A DNA stretch of 64,000 nucleotides, from the NCBI RefSeq assembly GCF_002368415.1, contig NZ_AP018290.1, positions 1 through 64,000 of the forward strand, in the 5' to 3' direction. This document shows positions 8,216 to 16,562 of this stretch, piece by piece; position 1 is the stretch's first letter; every line of letters begins with the position of its first letter. Under the pieces are notes generated by a model, which did no database searches, was not told the DNA's origin, and was given only the letters and a program-made list of their open reading frames with translations. This DNA comes from Calothrix sp. NIES-4105. Its GTDB lineage: Bacteria > Cyanobacteriota > Cyanobacteriia > Cyanobacteriales > Nostocaceae. Made by a program: the position numbers and the translations under genes.

Positions 8216-8404
8216 ATTGAGAAAATAAGCAAGATATACATCTGCAAAAACAAGTGTTACCACCAAAAGTTGCCAGGGTCTAAAAACGGTGGAAATATTA
8301 AAGCTTATGCCGCTGCATGTGAAAAAGCACGACAAAAAGCATATGATAGAATGATACAACAAGCTCGAAGTTTAGGCGCCCTTCACAAAAAATGCTTGGA
8401 GTAG
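8216..8404 (+). pseudogene. Remnant of an unidentified gene (3' end only)
   Basis: After a stop at 8213-8215, one frame stays open for about 62 codons to TAG 8402-8404. It has protein-like composition (for example YHQKLPGSKNGGNIKAYAAA, then a Lys/Arg-rich helix ending HKKCLE), but its only ATG comes very late. I take it as the truncated 3' end of a small basic protein. I do not recognise the family. Confidence 0.35.
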
Positions 8405-8441
8405 CGCCAATAAGCTTATGAAATAACAAAACCAACGCGCG

Positions 8442-8810
8442 TCAACATATCTCTTCAACTTCTTCATCTTCCACACCAATATTATTTGTTGGTAAGGAAA
8501 TTGCAGCAGCCCAACCAGCTTCATTCAAAGATTCTTGAATTCGTTCTCTGATTAAATATTCATGTTCTCCCCCATCCCAAATAAGCAAATAATCCCCACT
8601 AGGGAGAGGGCAATAAGGTAAAGTGCCAACCATTGAATTATGTGCTTGTTTCTGCCATCTAGTTCGGTAACTAGGCTTTACAAATAAGCCCTCATGGTTA
8701 CGGTAAAATGGTAGTTCCCATGCAAGAGCCGCATCTTCACAACTGCTACGGTTGGGACATACTTTTTGTGGACATTCCAAATTAATTGAGCAAACTGTCA
8801 AGTTTTTCAT
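8442..8810 (-). CDS. Hypothetical cysteine-containing plasmid protein
   Basis: From the ATG at 8810 the product is 122 residues (a TTG six codons earlier is the alternative). The N-terminal part has four cysteines (VCSINLECPQKVCPNRSSC). The middle is rich in aromatic residues (WELPFYRNHEGLF, YLLIWDGGEHEYLI), and the C-terminus is acidic (EDEEVEE). No family is recognised. It lies downstream of the frameshifted 8946-10197 gene in the same direction, 135 bases away, and could share its transcript. Confidence 0.55.
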   Translation of the reverse strand: MKNLTVCSINLECPQKVCPNRSSCEDAALAWELPFYRNHEGLFVKPSYRTRWQKQAHNSMVGTLPYCPLPSGDYLLIWDGGEHEYLIRERIQESLNEAGWAAAISLPTNNIGVEDEEVEEIC

Positions 8811-8945
8811 GGTATTAATTAAATTCAATTTTATCTTGATGTCAAGCTTAAATAATTTAGATTTCCCTGCTTATGTCGTATAAAGAATTAGTTTCGACGC
8901 ACGCTTAGGGGTGGGTAGATAGCGACTGTACCCACCCGCGCGCGT

Positions 8946-10197
8946 TTAAGCTGCCTTATCTGCTGTGAAGCGGGTATATCTTGCCGTCCAGTCTTCTAGC
9001 TGCACGCGCGTCATTGGTTTTTCAACTTTGTCCCCGTAAGCTTTCATTATTAAGTTACCTTCCAAATCTCTCACTTGAAGATGTTTTCCTAACTTGATAA
9101 TTTGAATGTTTGCTTTGTAGGAAATAAAAGATTTAGCTAGTGTGTTTTCTATCTTAGCTTCCTCTTTTTTACCTCCTATCCATGTTTCAATCTTGCCCTT
9201 ACATTCAAATCCGTGAACCTCTACCATCTCATTTAGACTTGATAAACATTCAAAAGTTAATAACCTACATTCGATGTAATCAAAGTTAGCTAAGTCTTTT
9301 GTTATTAGCTTGTTAGAGATAATGTCTTGATATTTAGCTTTCAGAATACCATCAGGACGGTAACTTCTTTCTATCTTACCTGTTTCGTGACGTAGATAGC
9401 TTTGATTAAGCTTATCTATTGATAAATCTCCTGTTGCTTCATTGTAAGTAATTGTGTAACCTCCAGATGTTGATGTTTTAACACCTGGAATAACTTCTTT
9501 ACCTTCAATAGAGATTACTTTTAAAGCAATCCTCAACGCAAACTGTGAAGCGCGCGTAACTGAAGCATCTCTCTCTACTATAAGGTTTTCTGGGACAGGC
9601 GCCTTACTAATAGCAAGTTCTCGTATTGCGTCCACCGAGGCAGAACCTTTATACTCACCCTGTCCATCCTCAAGTTTGGCTATTTGATACCACAACCAAT
9701 TTTTAGAGTTTTCCTCGCGTTGAATTTGAATAAGTCGCTCTTTCTCTTCTAAGAACTGCTTTGTTACCGCGCGTATGTTTTCATCCTCTGGTAAGTCAGG
9801 TTTAATTTGACTAGTTACATCGTTAATATCTAACTCGAACGCTGATACTGTATCACTTGCTTGCAACATAGGTATAACCTTTCCTGAAATTAATCTGTTT
9901 ACAACTACCTGTCCTTTTTCAAACACAAACACTTGTTGTTCATTATGTGTTAGTACAATTCTTTGTTTGATATTGGAGCTTGCTTCTGATTGAGTTATTA
10001 CAGTTCGCAGTAAGGAGCGCGCGCACGGTTGTGAGCTTACTCATTTCTGGTTCAGTATTAATAATCCCCGTATAAATTAGATTTTTACCAATCTGGATAT
10101 TTATCCTGTCCCCAGAAGTCGCATTCATAGAAAATGCTAACTCTTGGATAAACTCTTGAGTCTCTTCTTGATTTAATAAATTGCGACTGCTAATCAT
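8946..10197 (-). pseudogene. Unrecognised about 415-residue protein split by a frameshift at a GCGCGCGC run
   Basis: Two adjacent frames belong together. The upstream one (start ATG 10197, or TTG 10221) runs to TTVRALL and then into unlikely sequence ending at 9943. The downstream one can be extended upstream without a stop as RSLLRTVITQSEASSNIKQR before joining VFVFEKGQVVV. The frame switch falls at the run GCGCGCGC at about 10017-10024. Read through, the gene encodes about 415 residues with a hydrophilic central region (ELDINDVTSQIKPD, EEKERLIQIQ) and a Lys-rich C-terminal domain. Part of the same family is duplicated and decayed at 4545-4750. Function is unknown. The shift could be mutation, a sequencing error or programmed; the GTG at 9932 is then only an internal codon. 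Confidence 0.6.
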
Positions 10198-10620
10198 TGA
10201 TATGTTTAGATAATTATTCAAAACAAACTTCTTTATCTTCCTTGAAAGGAAAATAAAGTATTTAAAAGCGTAGTGAAGAAATTAGAAGCGAACACCCTGA
10301 TAAATAATTCGGCGCCATTCATACACGCTTCAATGCTTTAAAGGCAACAACAGTAATATTAAATTTGCACCCTGAGTTTTTAAAAACTAGTTCATGACTG
10401 AAGCTAGTTGTAACTATTGAAATTTGGTAGTTACTCAGTTCTATTCATACAACCGGAATTTTTCCAACATTTGTAACAAAACTTAACAATTCCAAGAAAA
10501 ATGATTTTTATAATCGCATAAATAAAACTCTCAGAGTCATTTTATGCCATATATAATCAATCTCAATTAAGTATAATTACGGTGAAAAGGAGTGAATTAT
10601 TATAGTTGGAGGCGCCTATA
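10198..10620. other. Intergenic, no gene seen
   Basis: This AT-rich stretch has two GGCGCC sites (10310, 10612). It presumably contains the promoter of the minus-strand 10197 gene and the 3' region of the minus-strand 10621-10953 gene. I could not identify a strong promoter or terminator. Confidence 0.4.
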
Positions 10621-10953
10621 TTATTCCTCTTCTGGTTTCTCAACTATTAACGGGTCTTCATTATCAAGTAAACAACTCCAGTCCACACCATCCAATTCTA
10701 TAGACTCTTCGTAACCATCAGATTGTAAGACTTCTTTAATTAACTCTTCTACAGAAATTTTACGAACAGCAGCTTCTTGCCGCAAGTCTCTACAAACTTC
10801 GTTCCAGTTGTCTGAAGAAGAAACCTTCTCTATTAATATTGCTTCTGCCATGCGGGTTTTAGATACCCCCCTGGTATGTCCCCATAGGGATAAGCGTATC
10901 TCTTTAACAATAGGCAGATTAACAGGGAATCTCCTGTCTCGTTTCCTAACCAT
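10621..10953 (-). CDS. Small hypothetical, possibly DNA-binding
   Basis: The product is 110 residues, with a basic N-terminal third (MVRKRDRRFPVNLPIVKEIRL), a helical centre (VSKTRMAEAILIEKV, RDLRQEAAVRKISVEEL) and an acidic C-terminus (DNEDPLIVEKPEEE). That charge split is typical of small plasmid regulators, but no family is recognised. It is transcribed away from 11130-11390 across a short region containing matched direct repeats (11007-11059), which suggests it or its neighbour is autoregulated. Confidence 0.55.
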   Translation of the reverse strand: MVRKRDRRFPVNLPIVKEIRLSLWGHTRGVSKTRMAEAILIEKVSSSDNWNEVCRDLRQEAAVRKISVEELIKEVLQSDGYEESIELDGVDWSCLLDNEDPLIVEKPEEE

Positions 10954-11006
10954 AAGTAATGTTGTATTTACGTTGACTTGAATAGTTTACTGCTATTCTT
11001 CACTAT

Positions 11007-11059
11007 TTAGTTACCAAATTGTAACAATTTAGTATCCAATTAGTTACTAAATGGTAAGT
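11007..11059. promoter_or_regulatory. Operator-like direct repeats in a divergent promoter region
   Basis: TTAGTTACCAAATTGTAA (11007-11024) and TTAGTTACTAAATGGTAA (11040-11057) match at 16 of 18 positions and start 33 bases apart, about three helical turns. Between them TTTAGTATCCAATT (about 11027-11040) looks like a partial third copy. The block sits between two divergent small genes, a usual place for a shared operator. Confidence 0.6.
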
Positions 11060-11129
11060 TAGGTTAAGATATATGAAGTTAGTTGACGATACCAGCACAA
11101 CGTAAATTTGTATAACCCAACGAAAAATC

Positions 11130-11390
11130 ATGACACAATCAACAGAAGTTAAAGCTTTCATCGACACAGATAAAACTCTTGAGAAATTACCTTTACCTAC
11201 AGGTAATACGGCGCCAGAGCGTGAACAAATTAGACACACTCTCACAGGTTCACAGCGCGCGGTTAAAGGCACAATTAAAGTGCTGCATCAGCTAGGATAC
11301 GCCAATATAACTGATTGGAGTCCAATTGTACCTAGCTCCAATCCAGGTGAGGTAATCAGCGTACTTACACGGAGTATTAGCGTTAGTTAA
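11130..11390 (+). CDS. Small conserved-looking hypothetical protein
   Basis: This 86-residue protein begins MTQSTEVKAFIDTDKTLEKL. It contains a basic helix (EREQIRHTLTGSQRAVKGTI), then LHQLGYANITDWSPIVPSSN and a C-terminal helix with GEVISVLTR. The pattern resembles small proteins common on Nostocales plasmids, but I know no function. The gene is expressed divergently from 10621-10953 over operator-like repeats. The open frame on the opposite strand is much less protein-like. Confidence 0.65.
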   Translation: MTQSTEVKAFIDTDKTLEKLPLPTGNTAPEREQIRHTLTGSQRAVKGTIKVLHQLGYANITDWSPIVPSSNPGEVISVLTRSISVS

Positions 11391-11524
11391 TATACTGCTT
11401 ATCCTAAGCGAAAAAAAATGGCGCCAGTCTTTATGGGGTGGCGCCGTATATAGGGTTATGCGAATAAACTTAAGCTGGTTTCATTCGCGCTTAAAAGTAA
11501 ATGCGGTACTGTTTGATTGTGTTG

Positions 11525-11765
11525 AAATCCCCCCTAACCCCCCTTCCACGCGGCAGGGCTGTTTCATTCCAAAAAGAAAAATAGCTATTAACCTTTGTGT
11601 TCTTTGTGTCTTTGTGGTTCGTTAAAGAAATAAACCACAAAGGGCACAAAGGGCACAAAGGAAAAGACGGGAGTTACGTGTAATTTCGTAGCAAATTCCA
11701 ACTGAATTTAATTTCCTTTCGAGAATGAAACGACCCTGCCTTATTAAGGGGGGTTGGGGGGATTT
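11525..11765. mobile_element. MITE-like nested palindrome
   Basis: The outer arms are AAATCCCCCCTAACCCCCCTT (from 11525) and its near-complement AAGGGGGGTTGGGGGGATTT (ending 11765). Inside them, GGCAGGGCTGTTTCATTC pairs with GAATGAAACGACCCTGCC with two mismatches. Inside those, CCTTTGTGTTCTTTGTGTC...TGGTT pairs with AACCACAAAGGGCACAAAGG. The whole 241-bp unit is one nested inverted repeat with no gene. That architecture fits a non-autonomous (MITE-like) element or a stable long hairpin. I see no clear target-site duplication. Confidence 0.6.
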
Positions 11766-11950
11766 AACATCCTCTTATAAATGAAGTAATACCAGGCAAT
11801 ATGATTATTTGAAATTCCAAATATTTGTAACAATTTTATATTTAGTGCTACTCAGAATAAGGGCAGCATTTAATTATTAATATATTATAATTTTTTATTC
11901 GAGGAAATAAAAAAAGTTTAATAATAAATTAAATCAACACAGGGTAGTAA

Positions 11951-12721
11951 ATGAAAACAGATAAGCTTTTCTACGATTTAGTTAGAGAATTACCACAAAT
12001 ATTCTTTGAACTTATTGGTAAACCGGAAACAGACCCCAGCATTTATACATTTACAGCGCAGGCAGTTAAAGAGCAGTCTTTTAATTTGGACGGTTTACTA
12101 TCTACTATTGCAGGGCATGATACAGAACCAATGTATTTTGTTGAAGCTCAGGCTTACAAAGATGATAAATTTTATGAACGCTTTTTTGGACAAATTTTCG
12201 TTTACTTCGGTCAATACAGCCCTCCAAACAGCGAATGGTACGCAGTTGTAATCTATGACCGAAAGCGTAATGAAACTCCACCCCATCCCCGATACAAAAC
12301 TTTGGTAGATAACCATCTAATTCGTATATATCTCAAGGAACTTAATGATGATGGGTCATTAGCAACAGGAATAGCCAGACTCTTTGTTGAGACACGCAAG
12401 AAAACAGGTGCCCTGGCACAGCGGCTCATGACTCAAGCCATACAGGAAATAAGTGATGAAACCAATCAGAAGTTAGTGTTAGAATTTATCCAAAGTATTG
12501 TTGTCAATAAGTTTCCAAATCTTACCCCAGAAGGAATAAAAGCCATGCTTAACCTAACTAATGATATAGAAAACACAGAATATTATAAAAGTATCATGAA
12601 AAAGACCAAGTTAAAAGTTATACCTACTCTTCTGAGAAATGGGTGTAGCATTGAGCAGATTGCTAAAGATTTAGAGCTAGATGTGGAAGAAGTTAGAGAG
12701 GTTGCAAATCAGCAGCAATAA
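11951..12721 (+). CDS. Rpn/DUF2887-family PD-(D/E)XK nuclease
   Basis: This 256-residue protein has the family's typical opening (KTDKLFYDLVRELPQIFFEL). The nuclease core is D47 in NLDGLL followed by E65-x-Q67 in YFVEAQ, then the conserved KFYERFFGQ helix. Rpn-type proteins are PD-(D/E)XK nucleases linked to recombination and defence, often annotated as putative transposases. The C-terminus (NGCSIEQIAKDLELDVEEVR) is a helical tail common in cyanobacterial members. The gene stands alone, preceded by GGGTAG as a weak ribosome site, and is full length with its motif intact. Confidence 0.85.
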   Translation: MKTDKLFYDLVRELPQIFFELIGKPETDPSIYTFTAQAVKEQSFNLDGLLSTIAGHDTEPMYFVEAQAYKDDKFYERFFGQIFVYFGQYSPPNSEWYAVVIYDRKRNETPPHPRYKTLVDNHLIRIYLKELNDDGSLATGIARLFVETRKKTGALAQRLMTQAIQEISDETNQKLVLEFIQSIVVNKFPNLTPEGIKAMLNLTNDIENTEYYKSIMKKTKLKVIPTLLRNGCSIEQIAKDLELDVEEVREVANQQQ

Positions 12722-13082
12722 TTTTTAACGTAATCGTGGGAGGTAACTATACCTCCTTTGATGTAGATGATGCAATATGATGCGCGAATTAACTTATAAA
12801 AACAAGTATCTATTTCATGAGCGTGTTTGTAGAGGTAATTCAAATATAGGATAGGCGCCGTCAAAACAGTACTCAAATACAATATCCATTGCCTCGGTTA
12901 TATAATTCTCACGAACTGCTGAAAATCTTACAGGATGGTATTTATATAACGGGGGATTATTATTTTCTTTAACGCCCGCCATGTCAATGCTGCTGTTGGG
13001 GTAGATAATTGCTGATTGCATTATTCCCCAACAGCCAGTAATTTTAATATTCTACCTACAGAACTTTTCGTAACACGATAAT
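12722..13082. other. Intergenic with a strong hairpin
   Basis: GCTGTTGGGG (12992-13001) and CCCCAACAGC (13026-13035) are perfect inverted repeats around a 24-base loop. There is no T run, so it is not an ordinary terminator. A 68-codon minus-strand frame (12815-13021) overlaps it but has no support. Confidence 0.45.
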
Positions 13083-13326
13083 TATTCTAATTCTAATTCC
13101 ATTTGTATTGGTTCCTTAACAGGTTTGGTTTTCTTACTACGTTTGGGAGTGGCGCCAGCATTTTTCTCACGAAGAGCGCGGATGCGTTCGAGTAGTACTG
13201 ATGCTGGTTCTGAGTTGGGGTCTTGGGGGACGCTTGGCGCCGCGAAATGCTTCGGCTAATATAGTTTGGTCGAGTTGGTCGATGGCGCCTTGGGTTTGTT
13301 GGTATTGTTGTTCGCTGGTCAAATTG
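13083..13326 (-). pseudogene. Duplicated 3' fragment of hsdS
   Basis: This block repeats the 3' end of the full hsdS at 14224-14525: the C-terminal acidic tail codons, the Lys/Arg-rich segment, then blocks such as GCGTTCGAGTAGTACTGATG and TATAGTTTGGTCGAGTTGGT. A small change near 13236 disrupts the frame, and the 5' four-fifths is missing. The fragment and the intact gene lie in the same orientation about 1.1 kb apart, flanking xisHI. They could recombine or record how xisHI entered the locus. Confidence 0.85.
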
Positions 13327-13408
13327 ATTTTTAGCTAACATTTTAATAGTTCTTGCACTAAAATCAAACTAACCCTATACATGTAAACAATAAAACAAAT
13401 ACCACTTC

Positions 13409-13826
13409 ATGCCCGCCAAAGATATCTATCACGATGCTGTAAAAAATGCCCTGATACTAGACGGATGGTTAATAACCGCCGACCCTTATATAATTAAATA
13501 TGAAGACGCCCTCACTATATGCCGACTTAGCCGCAGAAAAACCAATAGCCGCAGAACGCCAAGGTCAAAAAATTGTTGTAGAAATTAAAAGCTTCGTTGG
13601 TAAATCCCCGATGTACGACTTTCATAATGCTTTGGGACAATACATCGTCTATCGTAACCTTATCCAAGTCAGTGAACCTGAATATAATTTGTATTTAGCA
13701 ATTGACGATATCGTTTACTTAAACTTTTTTCAACGTCCATCAATCCAACTTATTACCAGTCAAAATAACCTGCGACTAATTATAGTAGACACCCAACAGG
13801 AGCAAATCGTGCAATGGATATATTAA
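13409..13826 (+). pseudogene. xisH: xisH, fdxN-element excision controlling factor family, one-base frameshift
   Basis: From ATG 13409 the frame reads MPAKDIYHDAVKNALILDGW and continues to about KYEDA, the standard XisH N-terminus. The rest (ADLAAEKPIAAERQGQKIVV then EIKSF) is in the next frame. One extra C in the CCC at about 13509-13511 accounts for the shift. XisH has a PD-(D/E)XK-like core (E and K of VEIKSF) and works with XisI; the pair was first found as factors for fdxN-element excision in heterocyst cyanobacteria but is widespread elsewhere. Its stop overlaps the start of xisI by 13 bases, the usual arrangement. The shift may be a real null mutation or a base-calling error in a homopolymer. 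Confidence 0.9.
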
Positions 13827-14167
13827 CTAATTATCGCAATACTGTCCAAGAAACCATTAAAAAATACTATAATTTGACCAATTATCAAATTGCTAATACC
13901 GCAAATACTACGATTAGCGAGCGTCTAATTTTAGACTCTGAACGCGACCAATACCTGTGGTTACGTTGCGGTTGGGATGGTAAAAAACGAGTACAGCACA
14001 TTATCTTATACCTTCAAATCCAAAATGGTAAAATTTGGGTAGAAGAAGACAGCACCGACTTGACGGTTGTTGATGACCTGTTGGCAGCAGGTATCCCTAA
14101 AACCGATATTATTTTAGGCTTCCATCACCCCAGTAAACGCGCATTGACTGAATTCGCCATCACCTAG
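13814..14167 (+). CDS. xisI: XisI, fdxN-element excision controlling factor family
   Basis: The full-length 117-residue XisI shows the family landmarks: an N-terminal MDILTNYRNTVQETIKKYY, a central LWLRCGWDGKKRVQHIILYL, then KIWVEEDSTDL and the C-terminal GIPKTDIILGFHHPSKR. It overlaps the end of xisH and would be translationally coupled to it. XisI is small and always paired with XisH, so it may control XisH activity as an antitoxin would; that is inference. Here XisI is intact while XisH is frameshifted. A second, decayed pair lies at 45728-46117. Confidence 0.92.
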   Translation: MDILTNYRNTVQETIKKYYNLTNYQIANTANTTISERLILDSERDQYLWLRCGWDGKKRVQHIILYLQIQNGKIWVEEDSTDLTVVDDLLAAGIPKTDIILGFHHPSKRALTEFAIT

Positions 14168-14223
14168 AACCAACTAATTTGGCGCCATTGAAATTAAGCT
14201 AGAGTTGCTACTAGAAGCGATAA

Positions 14224-15843
14224 TTATTCCAGTTCCAATTCCATTTGTACTGCTTCCTTGAATGGTGTACTTTTATTACTACGTTTAGAAGAGGCGCCAG
14301 TATTTTTATTATTCTGAGACGGGAAGGTGTCAGTATTTTTCTTACTACGCTTAGAAGTGGCGCCAGCATTTTTCTCTCGTTCCGCGCGGATGCGTTCGAG
14401 TAGTACTGATGCGGGTTCGTCGTTGGGGTCTTGGGGAACTAAGGCGCCGCGAAATGCTTGCGCTAGTATAGTTTGGTCGAGTTGGTCAATGGCGCCGAAG
14501 GTTTGTTGGTATTGTTGTTCGATAGTGTCAGCAATTTTGAAGAAATAGTGTATTTTACGGATAATTTCTTTTTGTTCTTCTACAGGAGGTAATGGAATCC
14601 AAATACTTCGTATATCATCTAAACCTAAACCAATTTTTGTCATACCTCTTTGAAGTTCCTTTAATTGCTTAAATCCACATTCAGAGGAAGCAATATACCA
14701 TCCAAAATATTCGCTCAATAAGTATTCTTGTGGTCGTGCTAACGCTACATGTTGATTTATATAAGCTTCTGGAATATCTTCAGGTATTACTGCAACCATA
14801 CCAATATCAGCTGTAATCGATATTAAAATATCTTTGGGTTTAACTCTTGTTCTTGTACCTTCTGTTCCTACAGATGGGTTCACTCTTTGTACAGAAGTAA
14901 AGTCTAACGAAATCGTGTTACGGTTAAGATTACCTACTCTAATAAAAATTGCTCCATCATCCGAATAGTATTGTGCCCAACCTCTAGAGCCACTTGTAAC
15001 AAATAAAAATAAATCATGTGATATAACAATCTCCCAAGATTTAGGAAATTGCAAATTATCAGGTAATGGTATATTAGGTTTTACAGCAGGCTTTCTTTGT
15101 GCTTTAGCATCAGCTTCCTGTTTACCTTTTTGAATACTTTCTAGTAAAACGCTTGCTGGTTCCACATTGGGGTTAAGTCGGCGCCAGTCAGCAGTTAAGG
15201 CGCCGCGAAAAGCTGCTGCGAGTACTGATTGGCGAAATTGGTCTAACAGTGCAGGAATTGTTGATAATGACTCTTTGACGCGCGCGGTTCTTGCTTTTAG
15301 TGATTCTATTTTGGCAACTAGGCGCCGTTGCTCGTTAAGGGGGGGTAGGGGAATTGGCATTAAACCAATTTGTTCTTGGTTAATTGATGCCATACCTACA
15401 GTTTGTTGTGCATTTTGGTTAAAGTATTTTTGGCTATAAATACGGAACCAAAAGCCGATAAGCTTGCTTTCTATCAAATTATTAAAGAATCTTAAACGAA
15501 TATTTTTACTTTCATATACGCAAATTTCAATATCAAATGGAATTGGTGCCGCTTTTCCAACCAATTCCCTGCTATTTACACGGTTAATTAAAATATCATT
15601 AGCTTCTAGTTTATATTGTCTAATTTCCTCTGGAGTTAAAATCATTCTTTTGATGTCTTTCCATACAATTTCTCCATTTTCAATATTGTACATTCTCAAA
15701 CAAGCTATACCATCATCACTGTAAAATTGGCTAGGTTTATAAATACCGTTTTGCATTGATTGAGCTATCTCTCCTATTGTTGTCCATAGCCAGCCTTCAG
15801 GCATTTCCAAAAAATTGTTAAAAATCAACTTTATTACTCCCAA
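14224..15843 (-). CDS. hsdS: Type I restriction-modification specificity subunit HsdS
   Basis: This 539-residue protein has two target-recognition half-domains, each starting with a Trp/Gly motif (EGWLWTTIGEIAQ at the N-terminus; FPKSWEIVIS in the second half). Each ends in the conserved spacer helix motif: IPLPPLNEQRRLVAKIESL, and IPLPPVEEQKEIIRKI. HsdS selects the DNA sequence recognised by the HsdM2S methylase and the HsdR complex. The C-terminus carries a Lys/Ser/Asn-rich tail with two similar units (GATSKRSKKN, GASSKRSNKS) and an acidic end. The apparent start at 15843 is TTG. hsdM lies 2.7 kb upstream on the same strand, separated by unrelated cargo genes. A 3' copy lies at 13083-13326. 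Confidence 0.93.
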   Translation of the reverse strand: MGVIKLIFNNFLEMPEGWLWTTIGEIAQSMQNGIYKPSQFYSDDGIACLRMYNIENGEIVWKDIKRMILTPEEIRQYKLEANDILINRVNSRELVGKAAPIPFDIEICVYESKNIRLRFFNNLIESKLIGFWFRIYSQKYFNQNAQQTVGMASINQEQIGLMPIPLPPLNEQRRLVAKIESLKARTARVKESLSTIPALLDQFRQSVLAAAFRGALTADWRRLNPNVEPASVLLESIQKGKQEADAKAQRKPAVKPNIPLPDNLQFPKSWEIVISHDLFLFVTSGSRGWAQYYSDDGAIFIRVGNLNRNTISLDFTSVQRVNPSVGTEGTRTRVKPKDILISITADIGMVAVIPEDIPEAYINQHVALARPQEYLLSEYFGWYIASSECGFKQLKELQRGMTKIGLGLDDIRSIWIPLPPVEEQKEIIRKIHYFFKIADTIEQQYQQTFGAIDQLDQTILAQAFRGALVPQDPNDEPASVLLERIRAEREKNAGATSKRSKKNTDTFPSQNNKNTGASSKRSNKSTPFKEAVQMELELE

Positions 15844-15885
15844 TCCTCAATTTACAATCTATTTGCTTGACTAAATGCCTGCGAA

Positions 15886-16128
15886 TCACATAGTCAAAAT
15901 AGCTGCTCCAAGCGTTTCATATTCTCCCTGTTCTGGTCTTAATAGCGGTTCTCCTACCCAACCACCAATTACTTCTTCAAAGAAACCAGGCATCCACCCT
16001 CGTTGTTGCGGCGCCACTTTTTGAATTGTTAATGTAACTTCGATTTCTGTATCTGTCATTTCTACGGGGATATCTAAATGTAAAATACCATCTTGTCCAA
16101 CATGAGAACGTAATTTAATACGAGACAT
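15886..16128 (-). CDS. Antitoxin-like small protein (cyanobacterial VapB-like family)
   Basis: The 80-residue product begins MSRIKLRSHVGQDGILHLDI and continues with PVEMTDTEIEVTLTIQKV, a beta-rich swapped-hairpin-like N-terminus. It ends with GWMPGFFEEVIGGWVGEPLL and RPEQGEYE. Cyanobacterial proteins of this shape usually precede a PIN-domain toxin gene. Here the gene downstream is hsdS, 42 bases away, and no PIN gene is adjacent, so it may be an orphan antitoxin. A decayed relative lies just upstream at 16221-16365. Family placement is by pattern memory only. Confidence 0.6.
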   Translation of the reverse strand: MSRIKLRSHVGQDGILHLDIPVEMTDTEIEVTLTIQKVAPQQRGWMPGFFEEVIGGWVGEPLLRPEQGEYETLGAAILTM

Positions 16129-16220
16129 AGTACTTAATCCTTATACTCTGTAATATTTCTCAGATAACTTTATCATTAATGCTTCAAGCGTCAATTATAA
16201 TTGGGTCATCCGCACAGCTA

Positions 16221-16365
16221 CATAAAGGAAAGCTCAAAAAAATCAGGTGGATATCCGTGCATCCTCAAGGGTATGTTTGGCTGTGTTGGTGGCTGTAGTG
16301 GTTGGTATATTACCATTATTTCTACATAATTATCTATTATTCCTACTGGAATATCTAAATGTAAG
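16221..16365 (-). pseudogene. Decayed relative of the antitoxin-like gene
   Basis: The minus-strand translation gives ILHLDIPVGIIDNYVEIMVI, then a proline-rich patch and GYPPDFFE. These align with the same motifs of the 80-residue protein at 15886-16128 (ILHLDIPVEMTD, GWMPGFFE). The N-terminus is missing and the C-terminus stops early. It is probably the remains of a second antitoxin gene. Confidence 0.6.
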
Positions 16366-16460
16366 ATACGGAGAGCGCATACTTTTTTGCGAGCGTTCAA
16401 TACTTTTCATGCTCGAATCACGGCGCCGACTGTGCGGATAATGATGTCATAGGCATAAAT

Positions 16461-16499
16461 AAAAACCCCGACTTGATTTTAATTAAAGTCGGGGTTTTT
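16461..16499. terminator. Bidirectional intrinsic terminator
   Basis: AAAAACCCCGACTT (16461-16474) and AAGTCGGGGTTTTT (16486-16499) are perfect complements around an 11-base AT loop, so both strands end in a T run. It lies downstream of the minus-strand peptidoglycan-binding gene (16563-16901) and most likely ends its transcript. Confidence 0.9.
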
Positions 16500-16562
16500 A
16501 GTATTTAAGTTAATATTTATTAAAACAGTATTTATACGTGTTTTAAAGCGAACATATGTTTG

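Noticed and set aside
11003-11272. Minus-strand frame opposite 11130-11390
   Set aside because: Runs through the operator-like repeats and is less protein-like than the plus-strand gene.
12815-13021. Minus-strand 68-codon frame
   Set aside because: No recognisable start signal, overlaps a strong hairpin, and no family pattern.
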